A stretch of DNA of 64,000 nt from Planctomycetaceae bacterium (GTDB lineage: Bacteria > Planctomycetota > Planctomycetia > Pirellulales > Lacipirellulaceae), in assembly GCA_002702655.1 (NCBI GenBank), contig PABB01000008.1, forward strand, positions 62,001 to 126,000, in the 5' to 3' direction. The notes below the pieces were generated by a model that saw nothing but the letters and a program-made list of their open reading frames with translations, was not told the DNA's origin and searched no databases. This document shows positions 46,220-55,249 of the stretch, in pieces (the stretch's first letter is position 1; every line of letters begins with the position of its first letter). Made by a program: the position numbers and the translations under genes.

Positions 46220-48391
46220 ATGAACTTAAAGATGCTTTTCATTCGCGAGTTAGCGTTTCTCGGGATCCTTGTTCTCTTCTCGACTGCAAGAGTTTTCGGG
46301 CAGGACGTTTCACAGGACGACGCTCTCCCGTCGAACGTCAACGACGAGGCCGTCGCGTCGGAACGCGCGTCGAGCGAACAGGAGGCGCCCCGCGTCAACC
46401 ACTGTGCGACCTGTCATACCGAACCCATGCTGTGGGATGAGAACAACCAGCGATTGTTCGTCTCCCCCGAATCGCTGACGTCCGACGTGCACCGCCAGAA
46501 AGGCGTCGCGTGCTTCGCATGCCATGGCGGCGACCCGACGAGCATGAAGTACTCAAGTGCTCATATCGGGATGATTCCGCTTGCTGAAGTTGCCGACAAT
46601 TGTGCGACTTGTCATCAAGAGCAAGGCCTGAATGTTCTCAAAGGCGTCCATGCCAAGGCGGGCGAGAAGAACGCGCAGGGGCAAAGCGCGCCGCTTGCGT
46701 GTCTGAAATGTCACGGCGGGACCGCTCATGGCCTGTTGCCCGTCAACGACCAGCGTTCTCCCGTGTACTTGGACAATCAAGTGCGGACTTGCGGCGCCTG
46801 CCATGAAGAAGACCAGTCAAGCTACGAAACGACGGTTCACGGAAACGGGCTGCGCGAATCTGGCCTAACTGTCACGGCTGTATGCGCTGATTGTCACGGA
46901 GCGCACGGCATCTTCTACGCGGCCGATCGGCGGTCGACGCTGCACGTGTCCAATGTGGCGTCAACTTGCTCCAACTGCCATAAATTCATTGAGGAGCGAC
47001 TTGCAGGAAGCGTGCACGGCGGCGTCGAAGGAGTGGGAGCCGCCACGGAGCATACGGCTACCGGAGGCAAGGTAAAACGACACCCCACGTGTACTGATTG
47101 CCATCAGGGACACGAGTTGCTCAAGTCGTCCAATCGTGCGTTTCGGTTGTCCTTGATGGGGAGCTGTGGGAACTGCCATACCGATTTGTATTCGCGTTAT
47201 GCGCTCAGCATGCACGGCGAATTGACCCACAAAGGTTACGCGTCCGCTGCCGAGTGCGCCGACTGCCATGGCGCGCACGACATCGCGCCGGTCGACGATC
47301 CGGATTCCCGGGTGGCCGCAGGTGCGAATCGTCTGCAGACTTGCAGGAAGTGTCACGTCTACGCGGTGAGCAATTTCACCCAGTACGATCCTCACGCTAA
47401 CTTCAAGGATGCTGCAGGGAGTCCCAAGCTGCATGCGGTTTACGAGTGGATTCAGTTCGTCGTGAACGGTATGTTCCTGCTCTTCTTCTTGCATGCCAGC
47501 TTCTGGTTTATCCGCGCTTTTGTCGATCGGCTTCGGCACGGCGGCCACGCCACGTGGCAGCCGGAGCATTACGTGCTGCCCCGGTACGGACAGGCGTTCA
47601 GGGCAACGTACGTGGTCCTGATGGCGGCGTTCGTCGGCCTGCTGGCTACGGGCTTGGCCCTCAAGTACTCCGATCAGGCGTGGTTGCGAACAACTGCCGA
47701 CAACCTGGGCGGGTTCGAAACGCTCAGCGATTGGCATCATTTTTTTGCAGTCATCGCCGTCGTCGTCTTTCTCGTTCATCTGACGCTCGCAATCGCCAGG
47801 CTGAAGAACGCGCACGCCAAAGAGAATTGGAGAGACGTCCTGCTGGGGCCCGATTCCCTGGTCCCGAATCGCAGAGACGTACGCGATCTCGGCAAGATGC
47901 TGCTCTGGTTTGTCGGTTTTGGCAGGAAGCCGGGGTTCGAGCGTTGGACGTATTGGGAAAAACTGGACTACTGGGCCTTCGGCGTGGCGGCGACATTCAT
48001 TGCCCTCAGCGGCCTTATGCTGTGGTACCCCAACCTCTTCTGCCTGGTGCTGCCGGGCGGCGTTCTCAACGTCGCCAAGATGGTGCATTCTCAGTACGCC
48101 ATCTATGTCGCCAGCGTGCTATTCCTCATTCACTTCTTCCACGCTCACTTCAGGCCGGAGAAGTTCCCTCTCGATCAATCGGTGATGACCGGCGCAGTCA
48201 GCGAGCAACACTTGAGGAAGTACCGGCCCGATTACGTCGCTCGGCTGGAGAGGGAAGGCAGGCTTGAAGAACTGCGACAAGAGGCTCCTTCAACGAAGAG
48301 AGGGTGGCTAGTCATCCTCGGAGGAGTGATTGTATTCACCATCGCTCTTGGCCTTCTCGCAGTCGCGCTGTTGGCCAGTTTGTCGGAGTAG
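46220..48391 (+). CDS. 11-haem cytochrome c / membrane cytochrome b fusion (CbcL-like)
   Basis: 723 residues. A signal peptide is followed by a periplasmic part with eleven CXXCH motifs (CATCH, CFACH, CATCH, CLKCH, CGACH, CADCH, CSNCH, CTDCH, CGNCH, CADCH, CRKCH, residues about 60-380). Then come about six helices of a cytochrome b561/FdnI-type subunit, with His pairs such as FFLHASFWFI and LIHFFHAHFRPEKFPLD, and WTYWEKLDYW before helix four. This c-plus-b fusion is the architecture of Geobacter CbcL, an inner-membrane quinol oxidase feeding extracellular electron transfer. It starts a tight three-gene operon: 12 bases to the NapC-like gene, which in turn overlaps a 9-haem paralogue. GAAGG precedes the ATG. 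Confidence 0.9.
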   Translation: MNLKMLFIRELAFLGILVLFSTARVFGQDVSQDDALPSNVNDEAVASERASSEQEAPRVNHCATCHTEPMLWDENNQRLFVSPESLTSDVHRQKGVACFACHGGDPTSMKYSSAHIGMIPLAEVADNCATCHQEQGLNVLKGVHAKAGEKNAQGQSAPLACLKCHGGTAHGLLPVNDQRSPVYLDNQVRTCGACHEEDQSSYETTVHGNGLRESGLTVTAVCADCHGAHGIFYAADRRSTLHVSNVASTCSNCHKFIEERLAGSVHGGVEGVGAATEHTATGGKVKRHPTCTDCHQGHELLKSSNRAFRLSLMGSCGNCHTDLYSRYALSMHGELTHKGYASAAECADCHGAHDIAPVDDPDSRVAAGANRLQTCRKCHVYAVSNFTQYDPHANFKDAAGSPKLHAVYEWIQFVVNGMFLLFFLHASFWFIRAFVDRLRHGGHATWQPEHYVLPRYGQAFRATYVVLMAAFVGLLATGLALKYSDQAWLRTTADNLGGFETLSDWHHFFAVIAVVVFLVHLTLAIARLKNAHAKENWRDVLLGPDSLVPNRRDVRDLGKMLLWFVGFGRKPGFERWTYWEKLDYWAFGVAATFIALSGLMLWYPNLFCLVLPGGVLNVAKMVHSQYAIYVASVLFLIHFFHAHFRPEKFPLDQSVMTGAVSEQHLRKYRPDYVARLEREGRLEELRQEAPSTKRGWLVILGGVIVFTIALGLLAVALLASLSE

Positions 48392-48403
48392 GGGAGTCGC
48401 TCA

Positions 48404-49903
48404 ATGTCGAAACGAAAACGATCGTCGCAGCGGGGCAGGGAAGATCGACCCGCTTCCCACATCGCTTCGCCTGCGGGTCTCGACGACTCCGGCACGCCCA
48501 CCGACGACTCGGACGCACCCTCCGACGGCTACTGGCGACGCGCAAAGTCGGTCGCACTGGCAGTCGTGGCAGTTGGCGGCGTCGTGCTGCTGACTTTGAC
48601 GCTCGTGACTGGCGGTGCAGCGGTCTATACGTCGCGGTCGGAATTCTGCGACTCCTGCCACATCATGGAACCCTATTACAAGTCATGGCAGGAGTCGTCT
48701 CACAAAGACGTCGCCTGCATCAAGTGCCATTTTCCTCCGGGAGCCGGCGAGAAAGTCCGGGGGAAGATGCTCGGCCTGGTGCAACTCATCAAATACGTCA
48801 CCGCGACGGCCAGCACTCGGCTCAGTGCGGAGGTCTCCGACGCCAGTTGCTTGCGGTGTCACGATACGCGGCTCCTCGCCGGGCGCGTCGACTTTGACGG
48901 GATCCCCTTCGACCATCGTCCCCACCTGACCGACAGCCGACGCGGCAAGCAGTTGCGCTGCACCAGCTGTCATAGTCAGATTGTTCAGGGGACCCATATG
49001 ACGGTCACCAAATCAACGTGTTTTCTTTGTCACTTCAAGGATCAGCGGTTCAATGAAGGGCTGGGGACTTGCACTCGCTGTCACCAAATCCCGGACAAGC
49101 AGTTCGACCTGGGCGGCGGAGTCGAATTCAGCCACGACTTGGTGTACGAGCGGGGGGTCGACTGTCAGAGCTGTCACGGCGATCTGAATCGCGGCAATGG
49201 CGAGGTGCCGCGCGAGCGGTGTATCGCATGCCACAATCGCGAAGACGATCTCAAGCAAATTGACGACCACGAATTTATGCACCAGATGCACGTGACCGAC
49301 CATAAAGTCGATTGCCTGCAGTGCCATTTGGAGATCGAACATTCCTTGCATCAAGACCGGATCGAACACGCGGCTGGCGACTGCCAATCCTGCCACGGGA
49401 ACCAGCATGCGGAACAAGTCCAACTGATGCTCGGCAAACCTGACGAGGGCGCGGCGACAGCCCATGGAGGCATGGCCGCTGCAGGGCTGTCATGTCCGTC
49501 CTGCCACCAAGTTGCCGAGGAGTCGCCGGCGGGAAACCTGGTTTGGAAAGCCTCAACCAATATCTGCTCGCAATGTCATGGCGAAGCGGAAGTCGAGCGC
49601 TATCTGGCTGACCATGAACTCCTCAAGTCGACGTTGACGGAATTAAGCGATAATCTCTTGCGAGCTCAGGAGGCGCTCCAGAACTCGAGTCTCGACGCCA
49701 ACCGCAAATCGGAACTTGGCGAGAGACTCGAAACCATGGAGAGCGACTTGCAGTTCCTCAGAATCGGCGACGGCATACACAATATGCACTATGCCGATAC
49801 GCTGCTGCAGAAACTGGTTGACGGACTTCGGGTGATTTGCCGGGAACTGCAAATCGAGGAGCCAGCGGTCAAACTGCCCGCTGAAATTGGACTGAAGCAA
49901 TGA
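48404..49903 (+). CDS. 12-haem NapC/NirT-like membrane cytochrome c
   Basis: 499 residues. One N-terminal signal-anchor helix (about 48-72) is preceded by a charged cytoplasmic segment. The first haem site CDSCHIMEPYYKSW is the NapC/NrfH pattern in which a Met near the haem sits by the quinol site. Twelve CXXCH motifs in all (CDSCH, CIKCH, CLRCH, CTSCH, CFLCH, CTRCH, CQSCH, CIACH, CLQCH, CQSCH, CPSCH, CSQCH). A haem-free helical C-terminus of about 100 residues follows. NapC-type proteins oxidise quinol and pass electrons to periplasmic partners; ImcH of Geobacter is a related family member. GGGGAG lies seven bases before the ATG, and the stop overlaps the next start (ATGA). Confidence 0.9.
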   Translation: MSKRKRSSQRGREDRPASHIASPAGLDDSGTPTDDSDAPSDGYWRRAKSVALAVVAVGGVVLLTLTLVTGGAAVYTSRSEFCDSCHIMEPYYKSWQESSHKDVACIKCHFPPGAGEKVRGKMLGLVQLIKYVTATASTRLSAEVSDASCLRCHDTRLLAGRVDFDGIPFDHRPHLTDSRRGKQLRCTSCHSQIVQGTHMTVTKSTCFLCHFKDQRFNEGLGTCTRCHQIPDKQFDLGGGVEFSHDLVYERGVDCQSCHGDLNRGNGEVPRERCIACHNREDDLKQIDDHEFMHQMHVTDHKVDCLQCHLEIEHSLHQDRIEHAAGDCQSCHGNQHAEQVQLMLGKPDEGAATAHGGMAAAGLSCPSCHQVAEESPAGNLVWKASTNICSQCHGEAEVERYLADHELLKSTLTELSDNLLRAQEALQNSSLDANRKSELGERLETMESDLQFLRIGDGIHNMHYADTLLQKLVDGLRVICRELQIEEPAVKLPAEIGLKQ

Positions 49904-51891
49904 AAACGCTCCTGAGCATCACGTGTCTGGTTTGCCTGGCGACAGCCGTCGGCAGCGCCGCCGCCCAGTCCCCGACAGGTCCGCCACTCCCGTTGGCAAA
50001 GAATTCGTGCGCCGCCTGCCATGGCGAAGAGTTTCTCTGGGCGGGAGAAAACCAACGACTCTACGTGCCGCTGGAGTCCCTGGCTGACGACGTGCACTGG
50101 AAGAACGGCGTCAGCTGCCACGATTGTCACGGCGGCGATCCCGGCAGCACCGATTTCCGCCAGGCCCACGCGGTTGAAGCGGGCGCGGGGCCAGGGGCAA
50201 GTCAGCCGTTTCGCTCTCACTTAGGAGGCGCTGGTCGAACGACGGGGAAGGTGGAAGACTTGCTTCAGGCGTGCGGCAAATGCCACGCGGAATCGAAAGA
50301 CGCCTACTCGGCCAGCGTTCACGGCCACGGGCTGGAGCACTCGGGCCTGCTTGTGACCGCCGTTTGCACCGACTGCCACGGAAGTCATGGCATTCTTGCG
50401 GCGTCCGATCCGCGGTCCACACTCCACCGGTCCAACGTCAGCGCAACGTGCTCCCAGTGCCATCGCTTTATTGACGAGCGACTTCAGGCCAGCGTCCATG
50501 GCGCAGAGTACGCGGGCGTTTCCAGCGGCGAATCGGCCGCCGAGGCGACGACCGACCTCGGCGAGTCCGACGCCCCTCCGCAAGAGAAACCAAGTTGCAT
50601 CGACTGCCACAAAGGTCACGATCTTCCTCATCCCGCCTCCGAAGCTTTTCGCCTGGGCCTGCCGGATCGATGCGGCGGTTGTCACGCCGATCTCACGAAC
50701 ACCTACGCGGCAAGCCTCCATGGAAAGCTGACGGATCTGGGGTATGCGCCGGCCGCCATGTGTTCCGATTGCCACGGGGCCCACGACATTCTGCCGGTCG
50801 AGTCGCAGGAATCTCGACTCTCGCCTGTCCATCGCCGCGACACATGCGGCCAATGTCACCCGGGAGCCAATGAAAACTTTCTGGAATTTGCCCCGCATGC
50901 CGACCCCTCCGATCCTGATCGCGACCCGCTGCTCTATTGGGTCAACATGGGGCTTACGGGCATGCTCGCCACGGTGTTCATCCTGTTTGGATTGCACAGC
51001 TTGCTGTGGCTGATCCGCAGTTCACACCATGTGGCGCGGGAAGGTCGTCCAGAATCTCTGCAGCCGGGCGGACGCGCTTACCTTCGGTTTCGGCCAGTCC
51101 ACCGCGTCGCCCATGGCGTGCTAATGACTTCTTTTCTGGGCTTGGCTCTGACTGGCCTGCCGCTGCGATTCCACAGCGCGCAGTGGGCGCAATTCATCTC
51201 GTGGTTTCTGGGCGGATTCTCGTCGACAGGTCTCTGGCACAGGATTTTCGGCATCGCTAACTTCTGCTGTCTGATCTTTTACGTGTTCTGGTTTGCCGGG
51301 TTGTTGATCAGCAAGCCGCCGGCCGGAACGACTCGGAAGGAGGTGCTCTTTGGCCCCGATTCCCCGACGCCCAACGTGCGCGATTTTACGGATTTCGCCA
51401 AAATGGTCCGCTGGTTTTTCGGCCTGGGGCCCAAGCCGACCTTCGAACGCTGGACCTATTGGGAGAAATTCGACCTGTGGGCCGCCTCCTGCGACATTGT
51501 TCTGATCGGCACCACCGGACTGATTCTCTGGTTTCCCAACGAGTTCTGCGAATTCCTGCCTGGGCAGGCCCTGAACATCGCCGGGTTGATTCACGGCAAG
51601 TTGGCATTGCTGGCGACCGGGTTCGTCTTCGCGATCCACTTCTTCAGTGCGAATCTCCGACCGGAAAAATTCCCGATGGACATGAGCATCCTGACGGGAC
51701 TGACGAGCATGGAAGAAATGGAAGAGGAACGACCGGAAATGATGCAGCGTTTGGCCGAGTCGGGCCAGTTGGAAGAATACTTGACGACAACGCCGTCAGG
51801 CTGGCGGCTCAATCTGCCTCGAGCGGCGGGATTCGTCGCGTTAAGTGCAGGGCTCCTGTTGCTCATTGCGATCATTCTTGCCGCACTCTGA
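49900..51891 (+). CDS. 9-haem cytochrome c / membrane cytochrome b fusion (paralogue of the 11-haem protein)
   Basis: 663 residues, same plan as the 11-haem protein two genes upstream: signal peptide, periplasmic c domain with nine CXXCH motifs (CAACH, CHDCH, CGKCH, CTDCH, CSQCH, CIDCH, CGGCH, CSDCH, CGQCH) and about six helices with LIRSSHHVAREG, WTYWEKFDLW and AIHFFSANLRPEKFPMD. Compared with its paralogue it lacks the third and fourth haems; the segment between the second and the next shared haem is replaced by a Gly/Ala-rich loop (from residue about 90). Nine haems plus a cytochrome b is exactly the make-up described for CbcL. Expected in the inner membrane as a quinol oxidase. Overlaps the preceding gene by 4 bases. 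Confidence 0.9.
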   Translation: MKTLLSITCLVCLATAVGSAAAQSPTGPPLPLAKNSCAACHGEEFLWAGENQRLYVPLESLADDVHWKNGVSCHDCHGGDPGSTDFRQAHAVEAGAGPGASQPFRSHLGGAGRTTGKVEDLLQACGKCHAESKDAYSASVHGHGLEHSGLLVTAVCTDCHGSHGILAASDPRSTLHRSNVSATCSQCHRFIDERLQASVHGAEYAGVSSGESAAEATTDLGESDAPPQEKPSCIDCHKGHDLPHPASEAFRLGLPDRCGGCHADLTNTYAASLHGKLTDLGYAPAAMCSDCHGAHDILPVESQESRLSPVHRRDTCGQCHPGANENFLEFAPHADPSDPDRDPLLYWVNMGLTGMLATVFILFGLHSLLWLIRSSHHVAREGRPESLQPGGRAYLRFRPVHRVAHGVLMTSFLGLALTGLPLRFHSAQWAQFISWFLGGFSSTGLWHRIFGIANFCCLIFYVFWFAGLLISKPPAGTTRKEVLFGPDSPTPNVRDFTDFAKMVRWFFGLGPKPTFERWTYWEKFDLWAASCDIVLIGTTGLILWFPNEFCEFLPGQALNIAGLIHGKLALLATGFVFAIHFFSANLRPEKFPMDMSILTGLTSMEEMEEERPEMMQRLAESGQLEEYLTTTPSGWRLNLPRAAGFVALSAGLLLLIAIILAAL

Positions 51892-52057
51892 CCTGCCCGG
51901 ACCGACTGCCGCCGAGCTGTGCGAGAATTTCCCAAGGCTCGATTTGGCACGCGTCGCGCGCTCGCCTCGCGGTCGGCGCCGGCATGATTCGCGGCACGCG
52001 GATGATGTTCAGGGGGCGATACTAGAATCACATCGCACCAATGCATGAAGCCCCCCC

Positions 52058-52095
52058 AAAAAAAGAGCTCCCTGCACGCTGCGTGCAGGGAGCTC
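52058..52095 (-). terminator. Intrinsic terminator of the PEP-CTERM monohaem gene
   Basis: A perfect 15-bp stem (52065-52079 with 52081-52095) and, on the minus strand, a run of seven Ts directly after it. It lies 29 bases past the stop of the PEP-CTERM gene and may also block read-through from the convergent cytochrome operon. Confidence 0.9.
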
Positions 52096-52123
52096 ACGTC
52101 ACTTCAGGTCCGACTCGGTGCGG

Positions 52124-52669
52124 CTAACGCCTACGTCGTCGGCGCAGTGCTCCCAAAGCAATGAACCCCATGCCGGTCAGAGTTAGCGTGGCCGGTTCGG
52201 GGATGGCCTCGGTGATGGTCAGGTCGAACAACGCGGAAGTTCCCGCGGGCCCGGGGCCTGATAGGTACACGGTGATCGGATAGGTGCCAGGGGTCGCACC
52301 GCTGCCGATCGCGATGGGCATGGTCAACGCCGTTGGGGCGCTGACATCCCCGGATTGATAAGAGGTGCCGCTGCTGCCAGACCTAAAATTCCAGTCTCCG
52401 CTGACCGTAGCATCCAAGGCCGCCTGGTCGAGACCTTCAATCGCCACGACAAGCGAGGGCAAGCCGCCCAGGCTGGTGACGTCAAAGGTCATGACCCCGC
52501 TGTCGCCGGCCATGACTTCCAGGGGATTCGGAATGAGGCCGACACTGCCAGAGCCGTCGTCATGGCAGTTGGTGCACGAGCCGCCGCGGCCCGGGAAAGC
52601 GCTAGCGGTTGCGACCATCATCAATACGATCGCAGACGCCGCGAAAGAATTGCTTAGGAACGATTTCAT
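52124..52669 (-). CDS. Monohaem PEP-CTERM protein
   Basis: 181 residues from the ATG at 52669, which has GGAGGG nine bases upstream. A signal peptide (ending ATASAFPG) is followed at once by a single c-type haem motif CTNCHDDG at the mature N-terminus. A beta-sandwich-like region (TFDVTSLGGLPSLVVAIE, SALFDLTITEA) precedes the C-terminal PEP-CTERM signal: IPEPATLTLTG, hydrophobic helix, RRRRRR. The PEP-CTERM tail is recognised by exosortase, so the protein should be exported and processed at the cell surface. A haem site in such a protein is unusual. It is convergent with the three-gene cytochrome operon and sits inside the cytochrome island, so a surface electron-transfer role is possible. 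Confidence 0.9.
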   Translation of the reverse strand: MKSFLSNSFAASAIVLMMVATASAFPGRGGSCTNCHDDGSGSVGLIPNPLEVMAGDSGVMTFDVTSLGGLPSLVVAIEGLDQAALDATVSGDWNFRSGSSGTSYQSGDVSAPTALTMPIAIGSGATPGTYPITVYLSGPGPAGTSALFDLTITEAIPEPATLTLTGMGFIALGALRRRRRR

Positions 52670-53951
52670 TTCAATTGGCCCTCCAAGTGGGTGAGCGAGC
52701 CGGTCCATCAGTGAACAAACGATTAACCGAGCATGCGATGAATGCTAAAAGACTAGAACTATCGGAAAACGTATCCGACAGATTGGGGCGGCAAGAAGAG
52801 TCTCGCGGCGTCCCGGCACGCATCGCTCGCAAGAATGAGTTCGCCAGAGGCAAATCAAATGCCCTGGCAATCCTCGTTTCCTGGTCACGGGCCGGTTGGC
52901 TGAGAAGACCCGCTGATCAAATTGTCGTCATTAGACGCAAATCAGGCTTGGAGGACCGCAGCATTCGAGGGGATTAGAATTTCCCCTGTATCTAAGGAGT
53001 AACCTAACTACTCTGATCCGCGAATTCAAGGGAATTCGTTCAAAAAGAAAAGGCCTTCCAGGAAATCTCCGTGGGCGAAAACAAGCGTTTCTTTCTTGAG
53101 CACGAGCACGAGGGCCCCGGGGAAGCAGCCTGATGGATGGAAGTTCAGGACGCGAAAGGCGGGGGCGATGATCCCGCGGGGCGGCCCGGCAAATCGACGC
53201 GGGGTCGCTGGCGGACATGTGAACACCCGCACCCTAGCGCGGTCGGCTTGAGTTGGAACTCCCCACGCTTCCCGCTGACCGATAGGGAGCGCTGATCGCC
53301 CCTTGACTCCAGGAAGCACACGTCAGGTGCACCCCTGCGCATACCGGTTCCAAGATTCTGTGCGGCTCCAGGCAATTGGCATCGCCGGCTGCGCGGGCAA
53401 AGGCGGAAGCGTTCCGTCTCGTCAGGCCTGCGGATTCCCGACGACGCGACCGGGACGGCGGTCCGTGTGCGATTGAGCACAAGCGGCGCGCCCTTCGGGG
53501 GGATCGCCGTGATCAGCTGCTGTGAGTGCTGTGAGATGGCAGCCCCGACTAACCGCGAAGCGGACGGCCTTCCTGACGCGCAAGGAACTCACGGACGAGC
53601 TTGCGCGCCGGCTGCAGACTTCCGCTTGCGAGCGAGCGCACATTCGCCGCATGGCAACTGCAATATCTCCTAACGAAGGGCCGCTGCAGCCGCACGGCCA
53701 ACCGGCCGACGCTCATCCAGTTGGCTCGGCTGCTTCGCGGCGGTGGCGCACGCTTGCTGCGAGGGAGTCCCATTCGTCGCAGCAGTCGATTTCCACGCGG
53801 CCGCCGACTGAAGGACTTTATCCACAGGGCATTACGGCAACAGCCACCCTGCCAGCAGGGTGGCTGTTGAGCCGGAAGAACAAGAAGCTCAGCCGCCAGC
53901 GGATTGGTCGGGCGACCGGCCGACGCCTTCAGTCATTCACCCAGACGGCGT
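52670..53951. other. Long gene-poor stretch
   Basis: 1.28 kb upstream of the PEP-CTERM gene and downstream of the tetrahaem gene. Overlapping frames of 60-150 codons on both strands look like noise. One minus-strand stretch (about 53026-53170, FPGALVLVLKKETLVFAHGD) reads protein-like for about 50 residues and may be a remnant. A 15-bp inverted repeat at 53838-53869 is listed separately. Confidence 0.4.
53838..53869. terminator. Strong hairpin downstream of the tetrahaem gene
   Basis: A perfect 15-bp inverted repeat (CAACAGCCACCCTGC and its complement) separated by two bases. It lies about 80 bases past the stop of the minus-strand tetrahaem cytochrome gene. No U-run follows on either strand, so it may be a non-classical terminator or mRNA-stabilising hairpin. 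Confidence 0.45.
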
Positions 53952-54506
53952 CTATTCTGATTTACGCAATTCGGGGGGCGTAGCGCTTTCGTGATGCCCT
54001 TGAACCATGTGGCACTTAACGCACGAGTTGCCAGGCGTGATCTTCCAGATCGAGTCGCGCACAGCCTTCTCCTGTTCAGGGGTCAGGGTCTGGTCGGCAA
54101 ACTGCTTGGCGATCTCGCCGTGCTTGCTGCCGGGGCCGTGGCATGTTTCGCACGTATTACCTGCGAGGTCTGGGGTCTCCGCCATCGATTTGAACCCGGT
54201 GGGTTCCCCAAACCCGGTTGTGTGGCACTGCAAGCATTTCGCATCTGTCTGGTACTTCTCAGGCAGAAGATTGAAAGTGGTCGCGTGCTTGGTCGCCTTC
54301 CACTTCATAAACTGCTCGAAATGGCAAGAGGCGCATTGCTTGGCGCCCATGTAGGTCTGCCCCGCGGGCGGGGTCGGCTCCCCTTCCTCGGCTTCCTTCG
54401 CAGGCTCCTGAGCCCGAGACCAGTTGAAGCTTGTCGCTGCCAGGATCAGCAGCAGAACAAGCACGTTCAGACCTAAGATGCCTACCGTAGAAGCTCGCTT
54501 GGACAT
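53952..54506 (-). CDS. Tetrahaem cytochrome c554-like protein
   Basis: 184 residues. A signal peptide or anchor helix (VLVLLLILAATSF) leads to four CXXCH motifs: CASCH, CLQCH, CETCHGPG and CVKCH. The surrounding signature YMGAKQCASCHFEQF, HTTGFGEPTGF and CETCHGPGSKHG is that of the cytochrome c554 family, periplasmic electron carriers best known from ammonia oxidisers and also present in many multihaem respirers. AGGAGGAG stands five bases before the ATG, an excellent ribosome site. It stands alone on the minus strand, divergent from the ccm genes. It is the closest relative in the window to both halves of the octahaem protein at 61681. Confidence 0.92.
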   Translation of the reverse strand: MSKRASTVGILGLNVLVLLLILAATSFNWSRAQEPAKEAEEGEPTPPAGQTYMGAKQCASCHFEQFMKWKATKHATTFNLLPEKYQTDAKCLQCHTTGFGEPTGFKSMAETPDLAGNTCETCHGPGSKHGEIAKQFADQTLTPEQEKAVRDSIWKITPGNSCVKCHMVQGHHESATPPELRKSE

Positions 54507-55249
54507 TAGAACTCCTCCTGCCGAAAACGGCTTGCGGGATGAGACGAAACCGTGCGTAGTCTATCAGCATGCAACTCGCAGATCAAATCTCCGGCGGGTA
54601 GAGACGGGAAACCCCTACCGTGGGGAACCCGGCGCTTGAAGCGCTCGCTCGGAAATCCTGACGCCGGCGGCCGCTCGAACGAGGCGGCGAGTCGGCGCGG
54701 GGGAGAATCTTAAGCGGCACGGCACTGACGGCGGCGCCCCGTGCCGGGCCGTGACGGGAGACGAAGTGCCGCCACGACGCGCGTGATCAGTTCAACTTGG
54801 CAGAGCGGACCTGCAGGCCCAAGCCAGTCGCGCGACGGCGCAGCAGGAAATCGAAAGCACGGCGCATGCGCTCTAGCGACGTTCCCCCAGCTGCGGCGGA
54901 CTGCGCGGGCAGTCCCTGCTTAAGGGGCCGAGGGCTTAAGGGGCTTCGGCGCGCTCCGGCCGCAGGGGATCTGGCGGGGCGTGGGAGCAACGAGTCTGGT
55001 GCGACGACTGGCTGGAAACGCCTGATTAACGCACTTGACGCTGCTTGCCTAGGTTTCTATCCTCCGCCCGCTTCTGCCTGCTGCTCGCCCGAGCTTGGGC
55101 CGGGGAGAAGCGCGGTCTCAACGCACTGGGCGGGCCGTCAAGCGAGTGCAGCTGGGCGTGCCGGCTCCTGCTCAGGACGTTGCGCCGACCTTTGCCTACC
55201 AATTCCGAGGACATCGTCCCGTTGCCTACGTGAACGGCCGGAAACCGCC
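54507..55249. other. Divergent region before the ccm genes
   Basis: 743 bases. An open frame runs from 54797 into ccmE but its translation before 55250 is Arg/Pro-rich noise, so the gene starts later. There is a short direct repeat GCTTAAGGGGC at about 54918 and 54934. No other gene is seen. Confidence 0.45.
54558..54586 (-). promoter_or_regulatory. Candidate sigma70-type promoter of the tetrahaem gene
   Basis: On the minus strand TTGATC (54586-54581), 17 bases, then TAGACT (54563-54558). Each box matches four of six consensus positions with ideal spacing, about 50 bases before the start codon. No other support. Confidence 0.35.

Noticed and set aside
53522-53983. Plus-strand frame of 153 codons, briefly helix-turn-helix-like
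   Set aside because: The start LTRKELTDELARRLQ looked like a DNA-binding helix, but the frame then becomes noise, crosses the hairpin at 53838 and overlaps the tetrahaem gene end.
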